Source: Nitrospira sp. (GTDB lineage: Bacteria; Nitrospirota; Nitrospiria; Nitrospirales; Nitrospiraceae). Taken from it: a stretch of 64,000 bases of DNA. A program made the position numbers and the translations under genes. The DNA is taken from assembly GCA_024998565.1 (NCBI GenBank), contig JACOEM010000004.1, positions 232,629-296,628 on the forward strand. The letters run 5' to 3'. Within the stretch, counting starts at the first letter, position 1, and every line of letters begins with the position of its first letter. The notes beneath the pieces were generated by a model that did not search any database, was not told the origin of the DNA, and saw nothing but the letters and a program-made list of their open reading frames with translations. This document shows, piece after piece, positions 30,333 through 40,612 of this stretch.

Positions 30333-31160
30333 ATGGCATTAAAAGTTTATAAACCAACGACACCTGGCCGGCGTGGAATGACCGCCATCCAGGGAGAGAA
30401 GCTGACTAAGAAGAAGCCTGAGAAGGCTTTGACCGGTTTCCATCTCCGGACAGGCGGGCGTAATAATGACGGTCGCCAGACCATTCGATTTCGTGGGGGT
30501 GGGCATAAACGACTTTACCGTCAGATTGATTTTCGGCGGGATAAGGCTGGCATTCCGGCTAAGGTCGCGTCTATCGAATACGATCCTAACCGCTCATCCA
30601 GAATTGCTTTGCTGCATTATGCTGATGGGGAGAAGCGTTACATTCTGGCGCCGGTAGGGTTGTCTATCAATGATGTGGTGCAGTCTGGTGTAGGCGCCGA
30701 GGTCCGTCCAGGGAACGCGTTGCCGCTCGTGAACATTCCACTGGGTACCACGATTCACAATATCGAACTGAAACCGGGCAAAGGTGGGCAGCTGATTCGC
30801 AGCGCCGGTGGATCTGCTCAGGTGATGGGTCGTGACGGGGCCTACGTTCAGATTCGTCTGAAATCCGGCGAGATGCGCAAGGTGCTCTCTACTTGCATGG
30901 CCACGGTCGGTCAGGTTGGTAACGTTGATCACGAAAACGTTGTTGTTGGTAAGGCCGGTCGTACGCGGTGGAAGGGGAAGCGCCCTCACGTTCGTGGTGT
31001 GGTTATGAATCCCGTCGACCACCCGCACGGTGGTGGAGAAGGAAAGTCAGGGCAAGGCAATCCCCATCCTGTGTCCCCATGGGGCACACCGGCTAAGGGG
31101 TATAAAACCCGCAAGAACAAGGCGACAGATAAGTTCATCATCTCGCGTAGGAAGAAGTAG
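30333..31160 (+). CDS. rplB: 50S ribosomal protein L2
   Basis: 275 residues. Peptidyl-transferase-associated rRNA binder. [18 protein letters not shown] near residue 43 and the highly conserved [14 protein letters not shown] (with the key His) near the end are intact. Typical length. Confidence 0.99.
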   Translation: MALKVYKPTTPGRRGMTAIQGEKLTKKKPEKALTGFHLRTGGRNNDGRQTIRFRGGGHKRLYRQIDFRRDKAGIPAKVASIEYDPNRSSRIALLHYADGEKRYILAPVGLSINDVVQSGVGAEVRPGNALPLVNIPLGTTIHNIELKPGKGGQLIRSAGGSAQVMGRDGAYVQIRLKSGEMRKVLSTCMATVGQVGNVDHENVVVGKAGRTRWKGKRPHVRGVVMNPVDHPHGGGEGKSGQGNPHPVSPWGTPAKGYKTRKNKATDKFIISRRKK

Positions 31161-31171
31161 GAGAGCGGACA

Positions 31172-31459
31172 ATGCCTCGTTCAATTACTAAGGGTCCATT
31201 CGTTGACGATCATCTGATGAAGAAGGTTGAGCTGATGAATCAGACGAAGGATCGGAAACTGATTAAGACCTGGTCGCGTCGGTCTACTGTTGTGCCGGAC
31301 ATGATTGGTCACACGTTTGCGGTGCACAACGGGAAGAAGTTTATTCCGGTTTTCGTCACGGAAAATATGGTTGGCCATAAGCTTGGTGAATTTGCTCCTA
31401 CCCGGTTTTTTAAAGGGCATGGACAGGCAAAGACCGAAAAAGCAGTGGCTCTTAAGTAA
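31172..31459 (+). CDS. rpsS: 30S ribosomal protein S19
   Basis: 95 residues. [18 protein letters not shown] and [21 protein letters not shown] are signature text. Forms a head complex with S13. Eleven bases after rplB. Confidence 0.98.
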   Translation: MPRSITKGPFVDDHLMKKVELMNQTKDRKLIKTWSRRSTVVPDMIGHTFAVHNGKKFIPVFVTENMVGHKLGEFAPTRFFKGHGQAKTEKAVALK

Positions 31460-31503
31460 TCGCTGGTTCGCTGAAGGATCGGAAGGTTTGGGTGGGGTCA
31501 GCT

Positions 31504-31857
31504 ATGGCAGAAGCAAAAGCAATATTACGATTTGTGAGAGTGACGCCTCGGAAGGCGCGCATTGTCATCGATATGATTCGCGGGCAACAGGTGCCGATGG
31601 CGTTGGCTATGCTCCGGCACACTCCGAAGCATGCCGCACGTGTCATTGAGAAACTTCTTCGTTCCGCCGTCGCCAATGCCGAGCAGAAGGAATTGGGCGA
31701 CAGCGACGAAATGTGGGTGTCTCAAGCCGTGGTGAACTGCGGTCCAATTTATAAGCGTTTTCGGGCGCGATCGATGGGCCGGGCAAACTCAATCCAGAAG
31801 CGCACCAGCCATATCACTATTGCGGTTGCTGCTCCTGGCGCCGCGGTGAACAGCTAG
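31504..31857 (+). CDS. rplV: 50S ribosomal protein L22
   Basis: 117 residues from ATG 31504 (M-AEAKAILRFVRVTPRKAR); an in-frame GTG at 31492 would add four residues and is less likely. Its hairpin loop lines the exit tunnel; RARSMGRANSIQKRTSHI is the loop region affected in macrolide resistance and looks standard. Confidence 0.97.
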   Translation: MAEAKAILRFVRVTPRKARIVIDMIRGQQVPMALAMLRHTPKHAARVIEKLLRSAVANAEQKELGDSDEMWVSQAVVNCGPIYKRFRARSMGRANSIQKRTSHITIAVAAPGAAVNS

Positions 31858-31889
31858 AGCTTTTACACTTAGACTGAGGGTTATTCTTC

Positions 31890-32558
31890 ATGGGTCAGAA
31901 GACACATCCAATTGGGTATCGCATCGGGTATAACTACACGTGGAGCTCCCGCTGGTACGCGGATAAGGACTATGCAAGGCTTCTCCATCAGGACATCAAG
32001 ATTCGAAAGATGGTGAAAGCCAAGTTGTACCATGCGGGAGTAGCCAAAGTGGAGATCGAGCGCTCAGGCGATCAGACGAGGGTGATCATTCATACGGCTC
32101 GTCCAGGCATTATTATCGGGCGCAAAGGGGCTGAGGTTGACAAGCTCAAGGCGGCTCTGGAGAAGGAATACTCCGGTCAGGCCTACATTACGGTAAAAGA
32201 AATTAAGAAACCGGAGTTAGACGCGCAATTGGTTAGCGAGAATGTGGCGACCCAATTGGAGAAGCGCGTTGCATTTCGTCGCGCGATGAAGCGCAGTGTG
32301 CAGTCTGCTCTTCGTCTGGGGGCCCAAGGAATCAAGATCATGGTAGCAGGACGTTTGGGCGGTGCGGAAATCGCTCGAACCGAGTGGTATCGAGAAGGGC
32401 GTGTCCCCCTTCATACCTTGCGCGCCGAGGTGGACTATGGTTTCGCCGAGGCTCATACCACGATGGGGCAGATTGGTGTGAAGACCTGGATCTACAAGGG
32501 TGAACTATTGCCTGCCCTTCAACTGAAACCAGACTCGGCATTAGGCCGTCTTGGCTGA
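31890..32558 (+). CDS. rpsC: 30S ribosomal protein S3
   Basis: 222 residues. KH domain with [18 protein letters not shown] near residue 70, C-terminal domain with [20 protein letters not shown]. mRNA-entry-tunnel protein with helicase activity together with S4 and S5. Lies between rplV and rplP as expected. Confidence 0.98.
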   Translation: MGQKTHPIGYRIGYNYTWSSRWYADKDYARLLHQDIKIRKMVKAKLYHAGVAKVEIERSGDQTRVIIHTARPGIIIGRKGAEVDKLKAALEKEYSGQAYITVKEIKKPELDAQLVSENVATQLEKRVAFRRAMKRSVQSALRLGAQGIKIMVAGRLGGAEIARTEWYREGRVPLHTLRAEVDYGFAEAHTTMGQIGVKTWIYKGELLPALQLKPDSALGRLG

Positions 32559-32586
32559 AGAGCCTCGATAAGGAAAAGGTGGGTTT

Positions 32587-33003
32587 GTGTTAGCGCCAAA
32601 GAAAGTTAAGTTCAGAAAAATGCAGAAGGGTCGCATGCGGGGGAAAGCCTACCGTGGCGGGGCGATTACACTTGGTGAGTTTGGCTTGAAGGCATTGGAG
32701 CCGGGTTGGGTCACTAGCCGCCAAATTGAGGCAGCGCGTATTGCCATCACCCGCTTCGTCAAGCGTGGCGGGCAAGTTTGGACTAGAATATTCCCGGATA
32801 AACCTATTACCAAAAAGCCGGCCGAAACTCGCATGGGTAAGGGAAAAGGCAACCCGGAATATTGGGTGGCGGTGGTCAAGCCTGGTCGGATCATGTACGA
32901 AATGAGTGGCGTAGCTCCCGATGTCGCGAAGCAGGCCTTGAAATTAGCTGCTTACAAGCTTCCTATCGCAACTAAATTTGTTGTCCGCGGCGAGTTTCAG
33001 TAA
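32587..33003 (+). CDS. rplP: 50S ribosomal protein L16
   Basis: 138 residues from GTG 32587 ([19 protein letters not shown], the standard N-terminus). [20 protein letters not shown] is the loop near the A-site tRNA, and the Arg that some bacteria hydroxylate is present. AAGGTGGG precedes the start. Confidence 0.97.
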   Translation: MLAPKKVKFRKMQKGRMRGKAYRGGAITLGEFGLKALEPGWVTSRQIEAARIAITRFVKRGGQVWTRIFPDKPITKKPAETRMGKGKGNPEYWVAVVKPGRIMYEMSGVAPDVAKQALKLAAYKLPIATKFVVRGEFQ

Positions 33004-33031
33004 CCTGTAGCGCGTGTTGAGTGGTGATGTG

Positions 33032-33253
33032 ATGGATGTAAAAGAACTGAGCGGTCTCTCAATTGATGAGTTGGCCGAAAAAGAAAAGCAGTTGCGTCAT
33101 GAGCTGTTTAATTTTCGATTCCAGCTCGGGATCGGACGGTTAGAGAATCCGATGCAAGTTCGGGCTACGAAGCGTGATATTGCCCGACTCAAAACAGTCA
33201 GGCGCCAACTGGAATTGTTGCAGACACAGGGCGATCAGCCGGTCGCCAAGTAG
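33032..33253 (+). CDS. rpmC: 50S ribosomal protein L29
   Basis: 73 residues from ATG 33032 ([19 protein letters not shown]); an upstream in-frame start at 33014 is less typical. Two-helix protein at the exit site next to L23. [19 protein letters not shown] is characteristic. Confidence 0.96.
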   Translation: MDVKELSGLSIDELAEKEKQLRHELFNFRFQLGIGRLENPMQVRATKRDIARLKTVRRQLELLQTQGDQPVAK

Positions 33254-33267
33254 GAGAGAAGGGGCGT

Positions 33268-33537
33268 ATGAAGGAAGGCCAACAACATCGACGTGAATGG
33301 TATGGCAACGTCGTCAGTAACAAGATGAATAAGACGGTGGTCGTTGCCGTGGAGCGCTCTGTCATTCATCCCATCTACAAGAAGGTTCTTCGCCGAGTGA
33401 CAAAGCTTAAGGCGCACGATGAAGGTAACGTGTGCAAAGTAGGGGATCGGGTGCAGCTCAGTGAGACACGTCCCATCAGCAAAGATAAGCATTGGCGTGT
33501 GGTGCGCGTCATGGTCAAGGGGCAACCTGAAAAGTAA
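33268..33537 (+). CDS. rpsQ: 30S ribosomal protein S17
   Basis: 89 residues. OB-fold primary 16S rRNA binder: [18 protein letters not shown] and [14 protein letters not shown] are signature segments. Last gene of the classic S10 set; 60 bases separate it from rplN. Confidence 0.97.
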   Translation: MKEGQQHRREWYGNVVSNKMNKTVVVAVERSVIHPIYKKVLRRVTKLKAHDEGNVCKVGDRVQLSETRPISKDKHWRVVRVMVKGQPEK

Positions 33538-33597
33538 CTACGGAACACACTTGAAACGCTGAGGTGATTTGATCCTTAGCAGTGAGTAGGGCAGGGC

Positions 33598-33966
33598 ATG
33601 ATTCAGAATTACACATACATGGATGTGGCCGATAATTCCGGCGCGAAGCAAGTCATGTGTTTTCATGTGCTTGGTGGGACCAGGCGTCGGTATGGATCGT
33701 TAGGCGACATTGTTGTCGTGGCTGTCAAGGAAGCGATCCCTCAGGCTGGTGTGAAGAAAGGTGATGTGAGTCGGGCAGTCATTGTCCGCACGACGAAGGA
33801 AGTTCGCCGTGACGACGGGTCTTACATCAAGTTTGACCGCAATGCCTGTGTGTTGATCAACGCACAAGGTGAGCCTGTTGGTACCCGCATTTTCGGCCCA
33901 GTCGCTCGTGAGCTTCGATGGAAGAAGTTCATGAAAATTATCTCGCTTGCGCCGGAAGTCTTGTAG
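33598..33966 (+). CDS. rplN: 50S ribosomal protein L14
   Basis: 122 residues. [20 protein letters not shown] start and [20 protein letters not shown] end are typical; this protein contacts the small subunit and is the docking site of RsfS. First gene of the spc group. Confidence 0.98.
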   Translation: MIQNYTYMDVADNSGAKQVMCFHVLGGTRRRYGSLGDIVVVAVKEAIPQAGVKKGDVSRAVIVRTTKEVRRDDGSYIKFDRNACVLINAQGEPVGTRIFGPVARELRWKKFMKIISLAPEVL

Positions 33967-33992
33967 GTGAAGGAAGAAAGGTTCTGGTAGGG

Positions 33993-34319
33993 ATGGCACG
34001 AATCAAAACGAAAATTCGCAAGGGCGACACCGTCGTCGTGGTGACCGGCCGTGAGCGCGGCAAATCAGGCAAGGTCTTGTCTGTCGATACTGTAAACGGC
34101 AAGGTCTTGGTGGAAAAACTGAATATGATCAAGCGTCATACCAAGCCGAATCAAAAACTTCGTCAGGGTGGGATTCTTGAGCGCGAGGCACCGCTTGCCA
34201 TTTCCAATGTGATGTTTTTGTGTCCAGTTACGAAGAAGCCAACTCGGTTGGGGGTCAAGCGCCAGGAAGATGGTCGGCGGGCCAGGCTGAGTAAGAAATC
34301 CAAAGAAATCGTCGAATAG
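33993..34319 (+). CDS. rplX: 50S ribosomal protein L24
   Basis: 108 residues from ATG 33993 ([19 protein letters not shown]); the frame is open back to 33918 inside rplN but that part is not L24-like. KOW motif [14 protein letters not shown] is present. Assembly initiator of the large subunit. The C-terminus is slightly long and basic. Confidence 0.96.
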   Translation: MARIKTKIRKGDTVVVVTGRERGKSGKVLSVDTVNGKVLVEKLNMIKRHTKPNQKLRQGGILEREAPLAISNVMFLCPVTKKPTRLGVKRQEDGRRARLSKKSKEIVE

Positions 34320-34339
34320 TCGGAACAGGAAAGACGTTC

Positions 34340-34993
34340 ATGGCAAAAGTAGAGAAGGGTAAGGGCGGCAAAGGAGTTACTCCAAAGTCGTCAGCAAAGA
34401 AGGAAGCGGCTGTTCCTGAGATCTCTCAGGACTCCGGCAATGAGCATCAATTCGCGCCGCGACTGAGGGAGACCTATCGCGAGCAGGTAGTTCCGGCTCT
34501 CATGAAAGAGTTCGGCTACGGAAATTTGATGCAAGTTCCAAGACTTGAAAGAATCGTCTTAAACGTGGGTATGGGTGAGGCGATTCAGAACGTCAAGTTA
34601 CTTGAGAGTGCGTCGAATGAACTGGGGATCATCACTGGGCAAAAGCCTGTGACTACAAGAGCAAAAAAGGCCATCGCTGGCTTTAAGCTGAGGCAGGGCA
34701 TGCCCATCGGTGCGAAGGTTACGCTTAGGAGCCGTCGCATGTGGGAGTTCCTTGATCGATTAATTTCTCTCGCGCTCCCACGAATCCGTGACTTTCGTGG
34801 TATATCCCCCAAGGCTTTTGATGGCCGCGGCAATTATACGCTCGGCTTAAAAGAGCAATTGATTTTTCCGGAGATTGAGTACGATAGTGTCGCCTCGATC
34901 CACGGTATGGATATCACCATTGTCACTACCGCGAGAACGAATGACGAAGGCAAGGCGTTGCTCAAGCACTTGGGTATGCCGTTTCGGGCCTAG
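34340..34993 (+). CDS. rplE: 50S ribosomal protein L5 with N-terminal extension
   Basis: 217 residues against about 180 usually. The conserved protein begins near residue 41 ([20 protein letters not shown]); KIVLNVG-like [11 protein letters not shown] and [20 protein letters not shown] follow, so the 5S rRNA binder is intact. The first 40 residues are Lys-rich then acidic and probably disordered. No ATG/GTG lies nearer the normal start, and the ATG at 34340 sits 20 bases after rplX, so the extension appears genuine. Confidence 0.95.
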   Translation: MAKVEKGKGGKGVTPKSSAKKEAAVPEISQDSGNEHQFAPRLRETYREQVVPALMKEFGYGNLMQVPRLERIVLNVGMGEAIQNVKLLESASNELGIITGQKPVTTRAKKAIAGFKLRQGMPIGAKVTLRSRRMWEFLDRLISLALPRIRDFRGISPKAFDGRGNYTLGLKEQLIFPEIEYDSVASIHGMDITIVTTARTNDEGKALLKHLGMPFRA

Positions 34994-35050
34994 TGCGCAT
35001 TTAGTTCGCTAGCTGTGGCGTGGTAGGCAAGTACCAGTAAGGGGGATTCA

Positions 35051-35236
35051 GTGTCTAGATTAGCGCTCAAGAATAAGGCCGCTGCAAAGTCAAAGTTCGC
35101 CTGTCGTGACTATCACCGATGCGGGCTCTGTGGTCGCGTCCGAGGGTTTTTGCGCCGTTTTCGGATGTGCCGTATTTGTTTTCGATTTCTGAGCCTCAAG
35201 GGTGAAATTCCCGGAGTGCGAAAGTCAAGCTGGTAG
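35051..35236 (+). CDS. rpsZ: 30S ribosomal protein S14, zinc-binding type
   Basis: 61 residues from GTG 35051 with AAGGGGG upstream. The short S14 form with two CxxC pairs ([20 protein letters not shown]). Lies between rplE and rpsH, the standard position. Confidence 0.97.
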   Translation: MSRLALKNKAAAKSKFACRDYHRCGLCGRVRGFLRRFRMCRICFRFLSLKGEIPGVRKSSW

Positions 35237-35281
35237 TCGGCCTGCTGGAAGCTTGCCGCTGCAAGCGTAGAAGAGGAATGC

Positions 35282-35677
35282 ATGATTACTGATCCAATTG
35301 CTGATCTGTTAGTGAGATTAGGGAATGCTGCTCGTCGGCGTCAAGATGTGGTAAAGGTCCCAGTTTCCAAGGTGAAGCGGCAGATTCTCAATATCCTTGG
35401 CAAGGAAGGATTCATTCTTGGTTACGGCGAAGTTCAAGAAGACGGTCATCCCTACTTCTCCGTCCAGCTTCGCTACGTTGAGGAGGCGCGACCGATGATC
35501 ACGGGTATGCGTCGAATCAGCAAGCCTGGGCGTCGCGTGTATGTCGGTCGGGATGACGTGCCTAAGGTAAGGAATGGGATTGGTTTGGCGGTCATCTCTA
35601 CCTCGAAAGGTCTTATGACCGACAGTGATTCCAGGCGGTCAGGGTTGGGTGGTGAAGTTCTTTGTTCCGTCTGGTGA
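35282..35677 (+). CDS. rpsH: 30S ribosomal protein S8
   Basis: 131 residues. TDPIADLLVRLGNAARRRQ start; GIGLAVISTSKGLMTDSDSR and GGEVLCSVW end are typical of S8, which binds 16S rRNA helix 21 and in E. coli represses the spc operon. AGAGGAATGC precedes the ATG. Confidence 0.98.
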   Translation: MITDPIADLLVRLGNAARRRQDVVKVPVSKVKRQILNILGKEGFILGYGEVQEDGHPYFSVQLRYVEEARPMITGMRRISKPGRRVYVGRDDVPKVRNGIGLAVISTSKGLMTDSDSRRSGLGGEVLCSVW

Positions 35678-35733
35678 AAGTGTCGGCTGAGGCGCGGTAA
35701 TAACTGGGGTCGCTGTAACGTAACGGGGTTCGT

Positions 35734-36270
35734 ATGTCGCGGATAGGGCGGAAACCAATTTCAGTTCCAGCTGGTGTGGACATTAAGGTGGCCGGTCGTG
35801 TCGTTTCAGTTAAGGGCCCGATTGGAAAACTTGATTGGAAGTTGACCGATGGATTGAGCGTTGCTGTCAATGACGGGCAGTTAGTGGTCAACCGTTCCGG
35901 TGACGCGCGCCAGATACGCGCGATGCACGGGTTGGTGCGTGCTGAGCTCAGTAACATTATCCAGGGTGTCACGAAGGGTTATGAGAAAGCCCTTGAGATT
36001 ACTGGTGTCGGTTACAAGGCGCAGCTTCAGGGACGGGAGATGAGTTTCAACGTAGGGTACATTAATCCCGTGACGTATACCGTTCCCGCAGGCATTGATG
36101 TCAAGGTCGACAAGCAGACCCTCATCTCCATTAAGGGCGTTGATAAACGGCTAGTCGGTCAAGTCGCAGCGAACATTCGCTCGATTAAGCCACCTGATGT
36201 GTATAAGCAAAAAGGAATTCGATACGCCGGGGAAGTCTTGAGGAAGAAGGCGGGCAAGACCGGCAAGTAG
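35734..36270 (+). CDS. rplF: 50S ribosomal protein L6
   Basis: 178 residues. MSRIGRKPISVPAGV start; two repeated alpha/beta domains; the conserved end segment PPDVYKQKGIRYAGEVLRKK is intact. Near the factor-binding site of the large subunit. Confidence 0.98.
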   Translation: MSRIGRKPISVPAGVDIKVAGRVVSVKGPIGKLDWKLTDGLSVAVNDGQLVVNRSGDARQIRAMHGLVRAELSNIIQGVTKGYEKALEITGVGYKAQLQGREMSFNVGYINPVTYTVPAGIDVKVDKQTLISIKGVDKRLVGQVAANIRSIKPPDVYKQKGIRYAGEVLRKKAGKTGK

Positions 36271-36279
36271 AGGCATCTG

Positions 36280-36645
36280 ATGAATACTCAAGAAAAAAAT
36301 AGAAAATTAGCACGCCGTAAACAACGTGTTAGGAAATCAGTCATCGGGACGAGTGAACGCCCGCGTTTGAATGTGTTTCGCAGTCGTGCTCACATTTACG
36401 CGCAAATTATCGATGACCTGCGCGGGCATACGGTAGCGTCGGCTTCTACGCTGGACGAATCATTGCGCAAAACCGTGAAGTCGACGGGAAGTATCGAGGG
36501 TGCGAAAGCCGTTGGAAAGCTTATCGCCGAGCGTGCAAAGGCTGCCAAGGTCTCTACGGTAGTTTTTGATCGCGGAGGCCGGCAGTATCATGGTCGCGTG
36601 AAGGCCTTGGCTGAAGCGTCGCGTGAAGGCGGCCTGCAGTTTTAG
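36280..36645 (+). CDS. rplR: 50S ribosomal protein L18
   Basis: 121 residues. 5S rRNA binder with L5. [20 protein letters not shown] and [20 protein letters not shown] are typical. Starts 9 bases after rplF. Confidence 0.97.
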   Translation: MNTQEKNRKLARRKQRVRKSVIGTSERPRLNVFRSRAHIYAQIIDDLRGHTVASASTLDESLRKTVKSTGSIEGAKAVGKLIAERAKAAKVSTVVFDRGGRQYHGRVKALAEASREGGLQF

Positions 36646-36708
36646 GCAAGGAATCGTGCAGATTGCTCGTGACGAGCCAATTGCGACGACTTAAAGGAGA
36701 ATGACGTT

Positions 36709-37212
36709 GTGCGAGTCAATCCCGAAGAATTGAGCCTCAAAGACAAGGTGGTATTTATCAACCGTGTCGCCAAAGTAGTTAAGGGCGGTAAGCGTTTTAA
36801 TTTCTGCGCGTTAGTTGTGGTCGGAGATGGGCAGGGGTACGTTGGTGTGGGGAAGGGCAAAGCGGCAGAGGTGCCCGTCGCAATTTCAAAGGCTGTCGAA
36901 CAGGCGAAAAAGCATCTGGTGCGCGTTCCCATCAAGGGGGGTACTATACCGCACGAAGTGCATGGACTGTTTGGCGCTGAGCATGTGCTGTTGAAGCCTG
37001 CTGCCGATGGAACCGGAATCATCGCCGGAGGCGCTGTGCGGGCTGTGGTCGAACTCGCAGGGGCGCATAACATTATTGCCAAAACATTGGGCCGCGGCAA
37101 TCCGTTTAATGCCGTCAGAGCCACTCTTCATGGGCTCCAGCAGTTGTGTGATCCTCAAGAAATGATGAGGCTACGCCGCAGCGCTGGAAGCGAAGCGCAG
37201 GTACATGTCTAA
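36709..37212 (+). CDS. rpsE: 30S ribosomal protein S5
   Basis: 167 residues from GTG 36709 with AAAGGAGAATG upstream. [20 protein letters not shown] is the double-stranded RNA-binding part containing the spectinomycin loop; [20 protein letters not shown] follows. Its stop overlaps the rpmD ATG by one base. Confidence 0.97.
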   Translation: MRVNPEELSLKDKVVFINRVAKVVKGGKRFNFCALVVVGDGQGYVGVGKGKAAEVPVAISKAVEQAKKHLVRVPIKGGTIPHEVHGLFGAEHVLLKPAADGTGIIAGGAVRAVVELAGAHNIIAKTLGRGNPFNAVRATLHGLQQLCDPQEMMRLRRSAGSEAQVHV

Positions 37213-37421
37213 TGGCTACTGAAAAGAAATCAACAATTGCTCAGGCGAGCCTTCGTATCACCCTGAAGCGGAGCCCTATCGGTACGCCGCATAAGCACCG
37301 ATTGGTGCTGAGGGGATTGGGGCTTCGAAAACTCAATGCCACTGTGTTGCGTCCTGCCAGTGATCAGGTGAAGGGCATGATTGCAAAGGTGGGCTATTTA
37401 CTGGAAGTGAGTCCCCAATGA
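37212..37421 (+). CDS. rpmD: 50S ribosomal protein L30
   Basis: 69 residues. ITLKRSPIGTPHKHRLVLRG and LGLRKLNATVLRP identify L30. The start (TAATG) overlaps the rpsE stop and the end (ATGA) overlaps rplO, so the three are translationally coupled. Confidence 0.96.
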   Translation: MATEKKSTIAQASLRITLKRSPIGTPHKHRLVLRGLGLRKLNATVLRPASDQVKGMIAKVGYLLEVSPQ

Positions 37422-37867
37422 AGCTGCATGATCTTGCTCCTTCTCGAGGAGCGAAACACAAGCGGAAGCGAATCGGGCGCGGTCCGGGGTCCGGTCATGG
37501 AAAGACTGCGACTAAGGGGCACAAGGGTCTTAAGGCGCGTTCCGGCGGCGGGAAGCGCCCTGGATTTGAAGGCGGTCAGATGCCCTTGATTCGTCGGGTC
37601 CCGAAGTATGGCTTCACGAATCAATTTCGAACTGAGTATACGATCATTAATTTGAAAAGTCTGGCTGATCTGGAAACGACAGAAGCCATTACGCCCCAAC
37701 TCTTGATGAATGAAGGCCTTGTGCGACGAAAGGGAGAGCTGATTAAGATCCTTGCCCAGGGAGAGCTCACGAAGCCTCTGGTGGTTCAGGCTCATAAGTT
37801 CAGCAAGTCAGCAGAGGCAAAGATTCAGGCAGCCGGGGGGAGGGCCGAGGTCATTCCCTGTGTTTGA
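37418..37867 (+). CDS. rplO: 50S ribosomal protein L15
   Basis: 149 residues. KRKRIGRGPGSGHGKTATKG and the Gly-rich arm GGGKRPGFEGGQMPLIRRVP are typical. The last 8 bases overlap the secY GTG start. Confidence 0.98.
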   Translation: MKLHDLAPSRGAKHKRKRIGRGPGSGHGKTATKGHKGLKARSGGGKRPGFEGGQMPLIRRVPKYGFTNQFRTEYTIINLKSLADLETTEAITPQLLMNEGLVRRKGELIKILAQGELTKPLVVQAHKFSKSAEAKIQAAGGRAEVIPCV

Positions 37868-39173
37868 GCGTCTGCTGACTAGTTTTCAAAACATCTTCAA
37901 GATTCCTGAGCTCCGCACGCGCGTGTTGTTTACGCTGGGGATGCTCATCGTCTATCGTGTCGGCGCGCACATTCCCACGCCCGGTATCAATGGAGAGGCC
38001 CTCTCTGATTTCCTGCAGAAGCAAGGCGGTGCGCTTCTCGGCTTTCTGGATATTTTTTCCGGTGGCTCGCTCTCACGGCTGACAATCTTTGCGCTGGGGA
38101 TCATGCCCTACATCAGCGCATCGATTATTCTTCAGTTGTTGACGGTGGTAATTCCTCATCTCTCTAAATTAGCGAAAGAGGGTGAACGAGGCCGCAAGAA
38201 GATTATTCAATACACGCGATTCGGTACGATCGTAATCGCCTTAATTCAGGGCTTCGGTATCGCCGTCGGTCTTGAGCAAATGAACCAAGGTGCCTTTGTG
38301 CTCAGCCCAGGCTGGGGATTCCGATTCATGACCGTCATTACGCTCTGCGCCGGTACCGGCTTTTTGATGTGGCTGGGCGAGCAGATCACCGAGCGAGGAA
38401 TCGGGAACGGCATTTCGCTGATCATTTTTGCCGGGATTGTAGCCAGACTTCCTGCAGCGGTGGCTCAAACATTCGACCTCTATAAGGTGGGACAACTGAG
38501 CTTTCCGCTCCTAGTTGTCTTGGCGCTCATCATGTTTGGCGTAGTAGCGGCCATTGTATTTTTGGAGAGCGGGCGAAGAAAAGTACCGGTTCAATATGCG
38601 AAAAGAGTCATTGGCCGACGCGTTTACGGTGGCCAAAGTACTCACATTCCACTCAAGATTAATACGGCTGGAGTCATTCCTCCAATTTTTGCGTCCTCGA
38701 TCATTGCGTTTCCTGCAACGATCGCTGGGTTTTTTGAGACACCGTGGATCAAAGCCATTGGCTCCCAATTAGCGCCGGGTTCCCTTCTTTATACCTTGAT
38801 GTATGTTGGCCTGATCGTCTTCTTCTGTTTCTTTTACACCGCTGTGGTGATGAACCCCGTCGATATGGCCGATAATTTGAAAAAATACGGGGGATTTGTT
38901 CCTGGCATCAGGCCGGGTCAACGTACCTCCGACTATATTTACTCGGTTTTGACGAAAATCACTTTTGCCGGTGCGATCTATCTCGCCATCGTGTGCGTGA
39001 TTCCTGAGTTTTTGATCTACAAGCTCAATATGCCCTTCTACTTCGGCGGCACCTCGCTGTTGATCGTAATCGGCGTGGGGCTTGATACCGCCCAACAAAT
39101 TGAGTCCCATCTGTTGAATCGCAATTACGATGGGTTCCTTCAAAAGGGCAAACTTCGGGGCCGGACGACGTAA
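37860..39173 (+). CDS. secY: Protein translocase channel SecY
   Basis: 437 residues from GTG 37860, the start that matches the SecY N-terminus (V-FERLLTSFQNIFKIPELR); CGAGG lies 9 bases upstream. Ten hydrophobic segments are visible; the plug region GGSLSRLTIFALGIMPYISA and loop GFVPGIRPGQRTSDY are typical. Forms the inner-membrane channel with SecE (12590). The frame is open upstream inside rplO, but that part is a shadow. Confidence 0.97.
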   Translation: MFERLLTSFQNIFKIPELRTRVLFTLGMLIVYRVGAHIPTPGINGEALSDFLQKQGGALLGFLDIFSGGSLSRLTIFALGIMPYISASIILQLLTVVIPHLSKLAKEGERGRKKIIQYTRFGTIVIALIQGFGIAVGLEQMNQGAFVLSPGWGFRFMTVITLCAGTGFLMWLGEQITERGIGNGISLIIFAGIVARLPAAVAQTFDLYKVGQLSFPLLVVLALIMFGVVAAIVFLESGRRKVPVQYAKRVIGRRVYGGQSTHIPLKINTAGVIPPIFASSIIAFPATIAGFFETPWIKAIGSQLAPGSLLYTLMYVGLIVFFCFFYTAVVMNPVDMADNLKKYGGFVPGIRPGQRTSDYIYSVLTKITFAGAIYLAIVCVIPEFLIYKLNMPFYFGGTSLLIVIGVGLDTAQQIESHLLNRNYDGFLQKGKLRGRTT

Positions 39174-39182
39174 GGAAATTCA

Positions 39183-39839
39183 ATGCGTCTCGTGTTTCTC
39201 GGTGCACCAGGGGTGGGAAAAGGAACTCAGGCTGATCGGGTGACCGCTCAGTTTGGTTGGCCTAAGATTTCGACCGGCGACATTTTGAGAGAGGCCGTGA
39301 GGAATCAGACCGCCTTAGGGATCGAAGCCAAAAAGAGTATGGATGCCGGGAAACTTGTTCCGGACAATGTCGTGATCGGCATGGTTCGCGCCAAGGTGGC
39401 TGAGCCGTTATGTCAGAACGGTTTCATCTTAGATGGGTTCCCACGGACTGTTCCCCAGGCCGAAGAGTTGAGTGGAATTTTGTCTGAGCGAGGTGTGAGC
39501 CTGGATCGGGTCATTAATTTTCGGGTCTCTCGCGAAGATGTGATTAGACGCCTCAGTGGTCGACGAAGTTGTCCCAAGTGCCAGAGCGTGTTTCATGTAG
39601 ATTTTGCCGCGCCGAAAATTGATGGGCAATGTGACCGCTGTGGTGCTTCGCTGATTCAACGAAGCGATGACAAACCGGAGACCATTGAAGCCCGTTTGAA
39701 AGTGTATGATGAGCAGACTGCGCCGTTAATCGCCTACTATGAAAAGAAGAAAGTCCTGAGCGAGCTTGATGGGTCTGGCGATATGGCTCACGTTTACGAT
39801 AGGTTATCTAGGGTACTCTCTGGGTTCGGCGCTCAATGA
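39183..39839 (+). CDS. adk: Adenylate kinase, zinc-lid type
   Basis: 218 residues. Interconverts ATP + AMP and 2 ADP. P-loop GAPGVGKGTQ (7-16), AMP-binding DGFPRT, and a long LID domain whose CPKCQ and CDRCG pairs should bind zinc. Lies after secY as in many bacteria; its stop overlaps map (ATGA). Confidence 0.98.
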   Translation: MRLVFLGAPGVGKGTQADRVTAQFGWPKISTGDILREAVRNQTALGIEAKKSMDAGKLVPDNVVIGMVRAKVAEPLCQNGFILDGFPRTVPQAEELSGILSERGVSLDRVINFRVSREDVIRRLSGRRSCPKCQSVFHVDFAAPKIDGQCDRCGASLIQRSDDKPETIEARLKVYDEQTAPLIAYYEKKKVLSELDGSGDMAHVYDRLSRVLSGFGAQ

Positions 39840-40591
39840 TCGTGTTCAAGACGCCGGACGAAGTCTTGTTGATGGCGCAGGCTTCTCGTGTGGTGGCGGA
39901 AGTGTTGGAGTTGTTAAAGGAGAAGGTGGCACCAGGCATTACAACCGATGATTTGGATCGCATGGCTGAAGAGGCGATTCGAGGTCGTGGTGCCATTCCC
40001 GCCTTCAAAGGATATCGAAACTACCCCAAGACGCTGTGTGCATCGGTCAACGAGCAGGTTGTTCACGGAATTCCATCGAAGCGTCGCCTTAAGGAAGGTG
40101 ATATTATCGGCCTCGACCTGGGAGCGATCGTCTCAGGCTTCTATGGTGATTCTGCAGTGACAGTGCCGGTTGGTGCGGCCAGCAGCGAGGCTCTACGGCT
40201 GATTCAAGTGACCGAAGAATCAATGTACCGAGGCATCGCGAAAGCGGTGGTCGGCAATCGGCTCTCAGATGTTTCTCATGCGGTGCAAACTCATGTTGAG
40301 CAGGCTGGTTTTGCCGTGGTGACTGAATTCGTCGGTCATGGTATAGGAAGGCAGCTGCATGAAGAGCCTCAGGTTCCGAATTATGGTCGACCCGGGCAGG
40401 GGCCGCGTCTTCAGGTTGGGATGGTGTTGGCAATTGAACCCATGGTGAATATGGGCAGCAGTGCAATTCGTATTTTAGAAGATCGATGGACGGCTGTGAC
40501 GCAGGATGGACGCTGGTCCGCTCATTTCGAGCACACGATCGCCATTCAGCCGAATGGCCCGGCGCGAATTCTGTCACAGTTATCACATTAA
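39836..40591 (+). CDS. map: Methionine aminopeptidase, type I
   Basis: 251 residues. Removes N-terminal Met from new proteins. Metal ligands are visible in order: the two Asp of GLDLGAIVSGFYGDSAV, His of GHGIGRQLHEEP, Glu of AIEPMVN and Glu of HFEHTIAI. ATGA overlap with adk. Confidence 0.98.
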   Translation: MIVFKTPDEVLLMAQASRVVAEVLELLKEKVAPGITTDDLDRMAEEAIRGRGAIPAFKGYRNYPKTLCASVNEQVVHGIPSKRRLKEGDIIGLDLGAIVSGFYGDSAVTVPVGAASSEALRLIQVTEESMYRGIAKAVVGNRLSDVSHAVQTHVEQAGFAVVTEFVGHGIGRQLHEEPQVPNYGRPGQGPRLQVGMVLAIEPMVNMGSSAIRILEDRWTAVTQDGRWSAHFEHTIAIQPNGPARILSQLSH

Positions 40592-40612
40592 GACTGGGAG
40601 GCGTACCGATAC

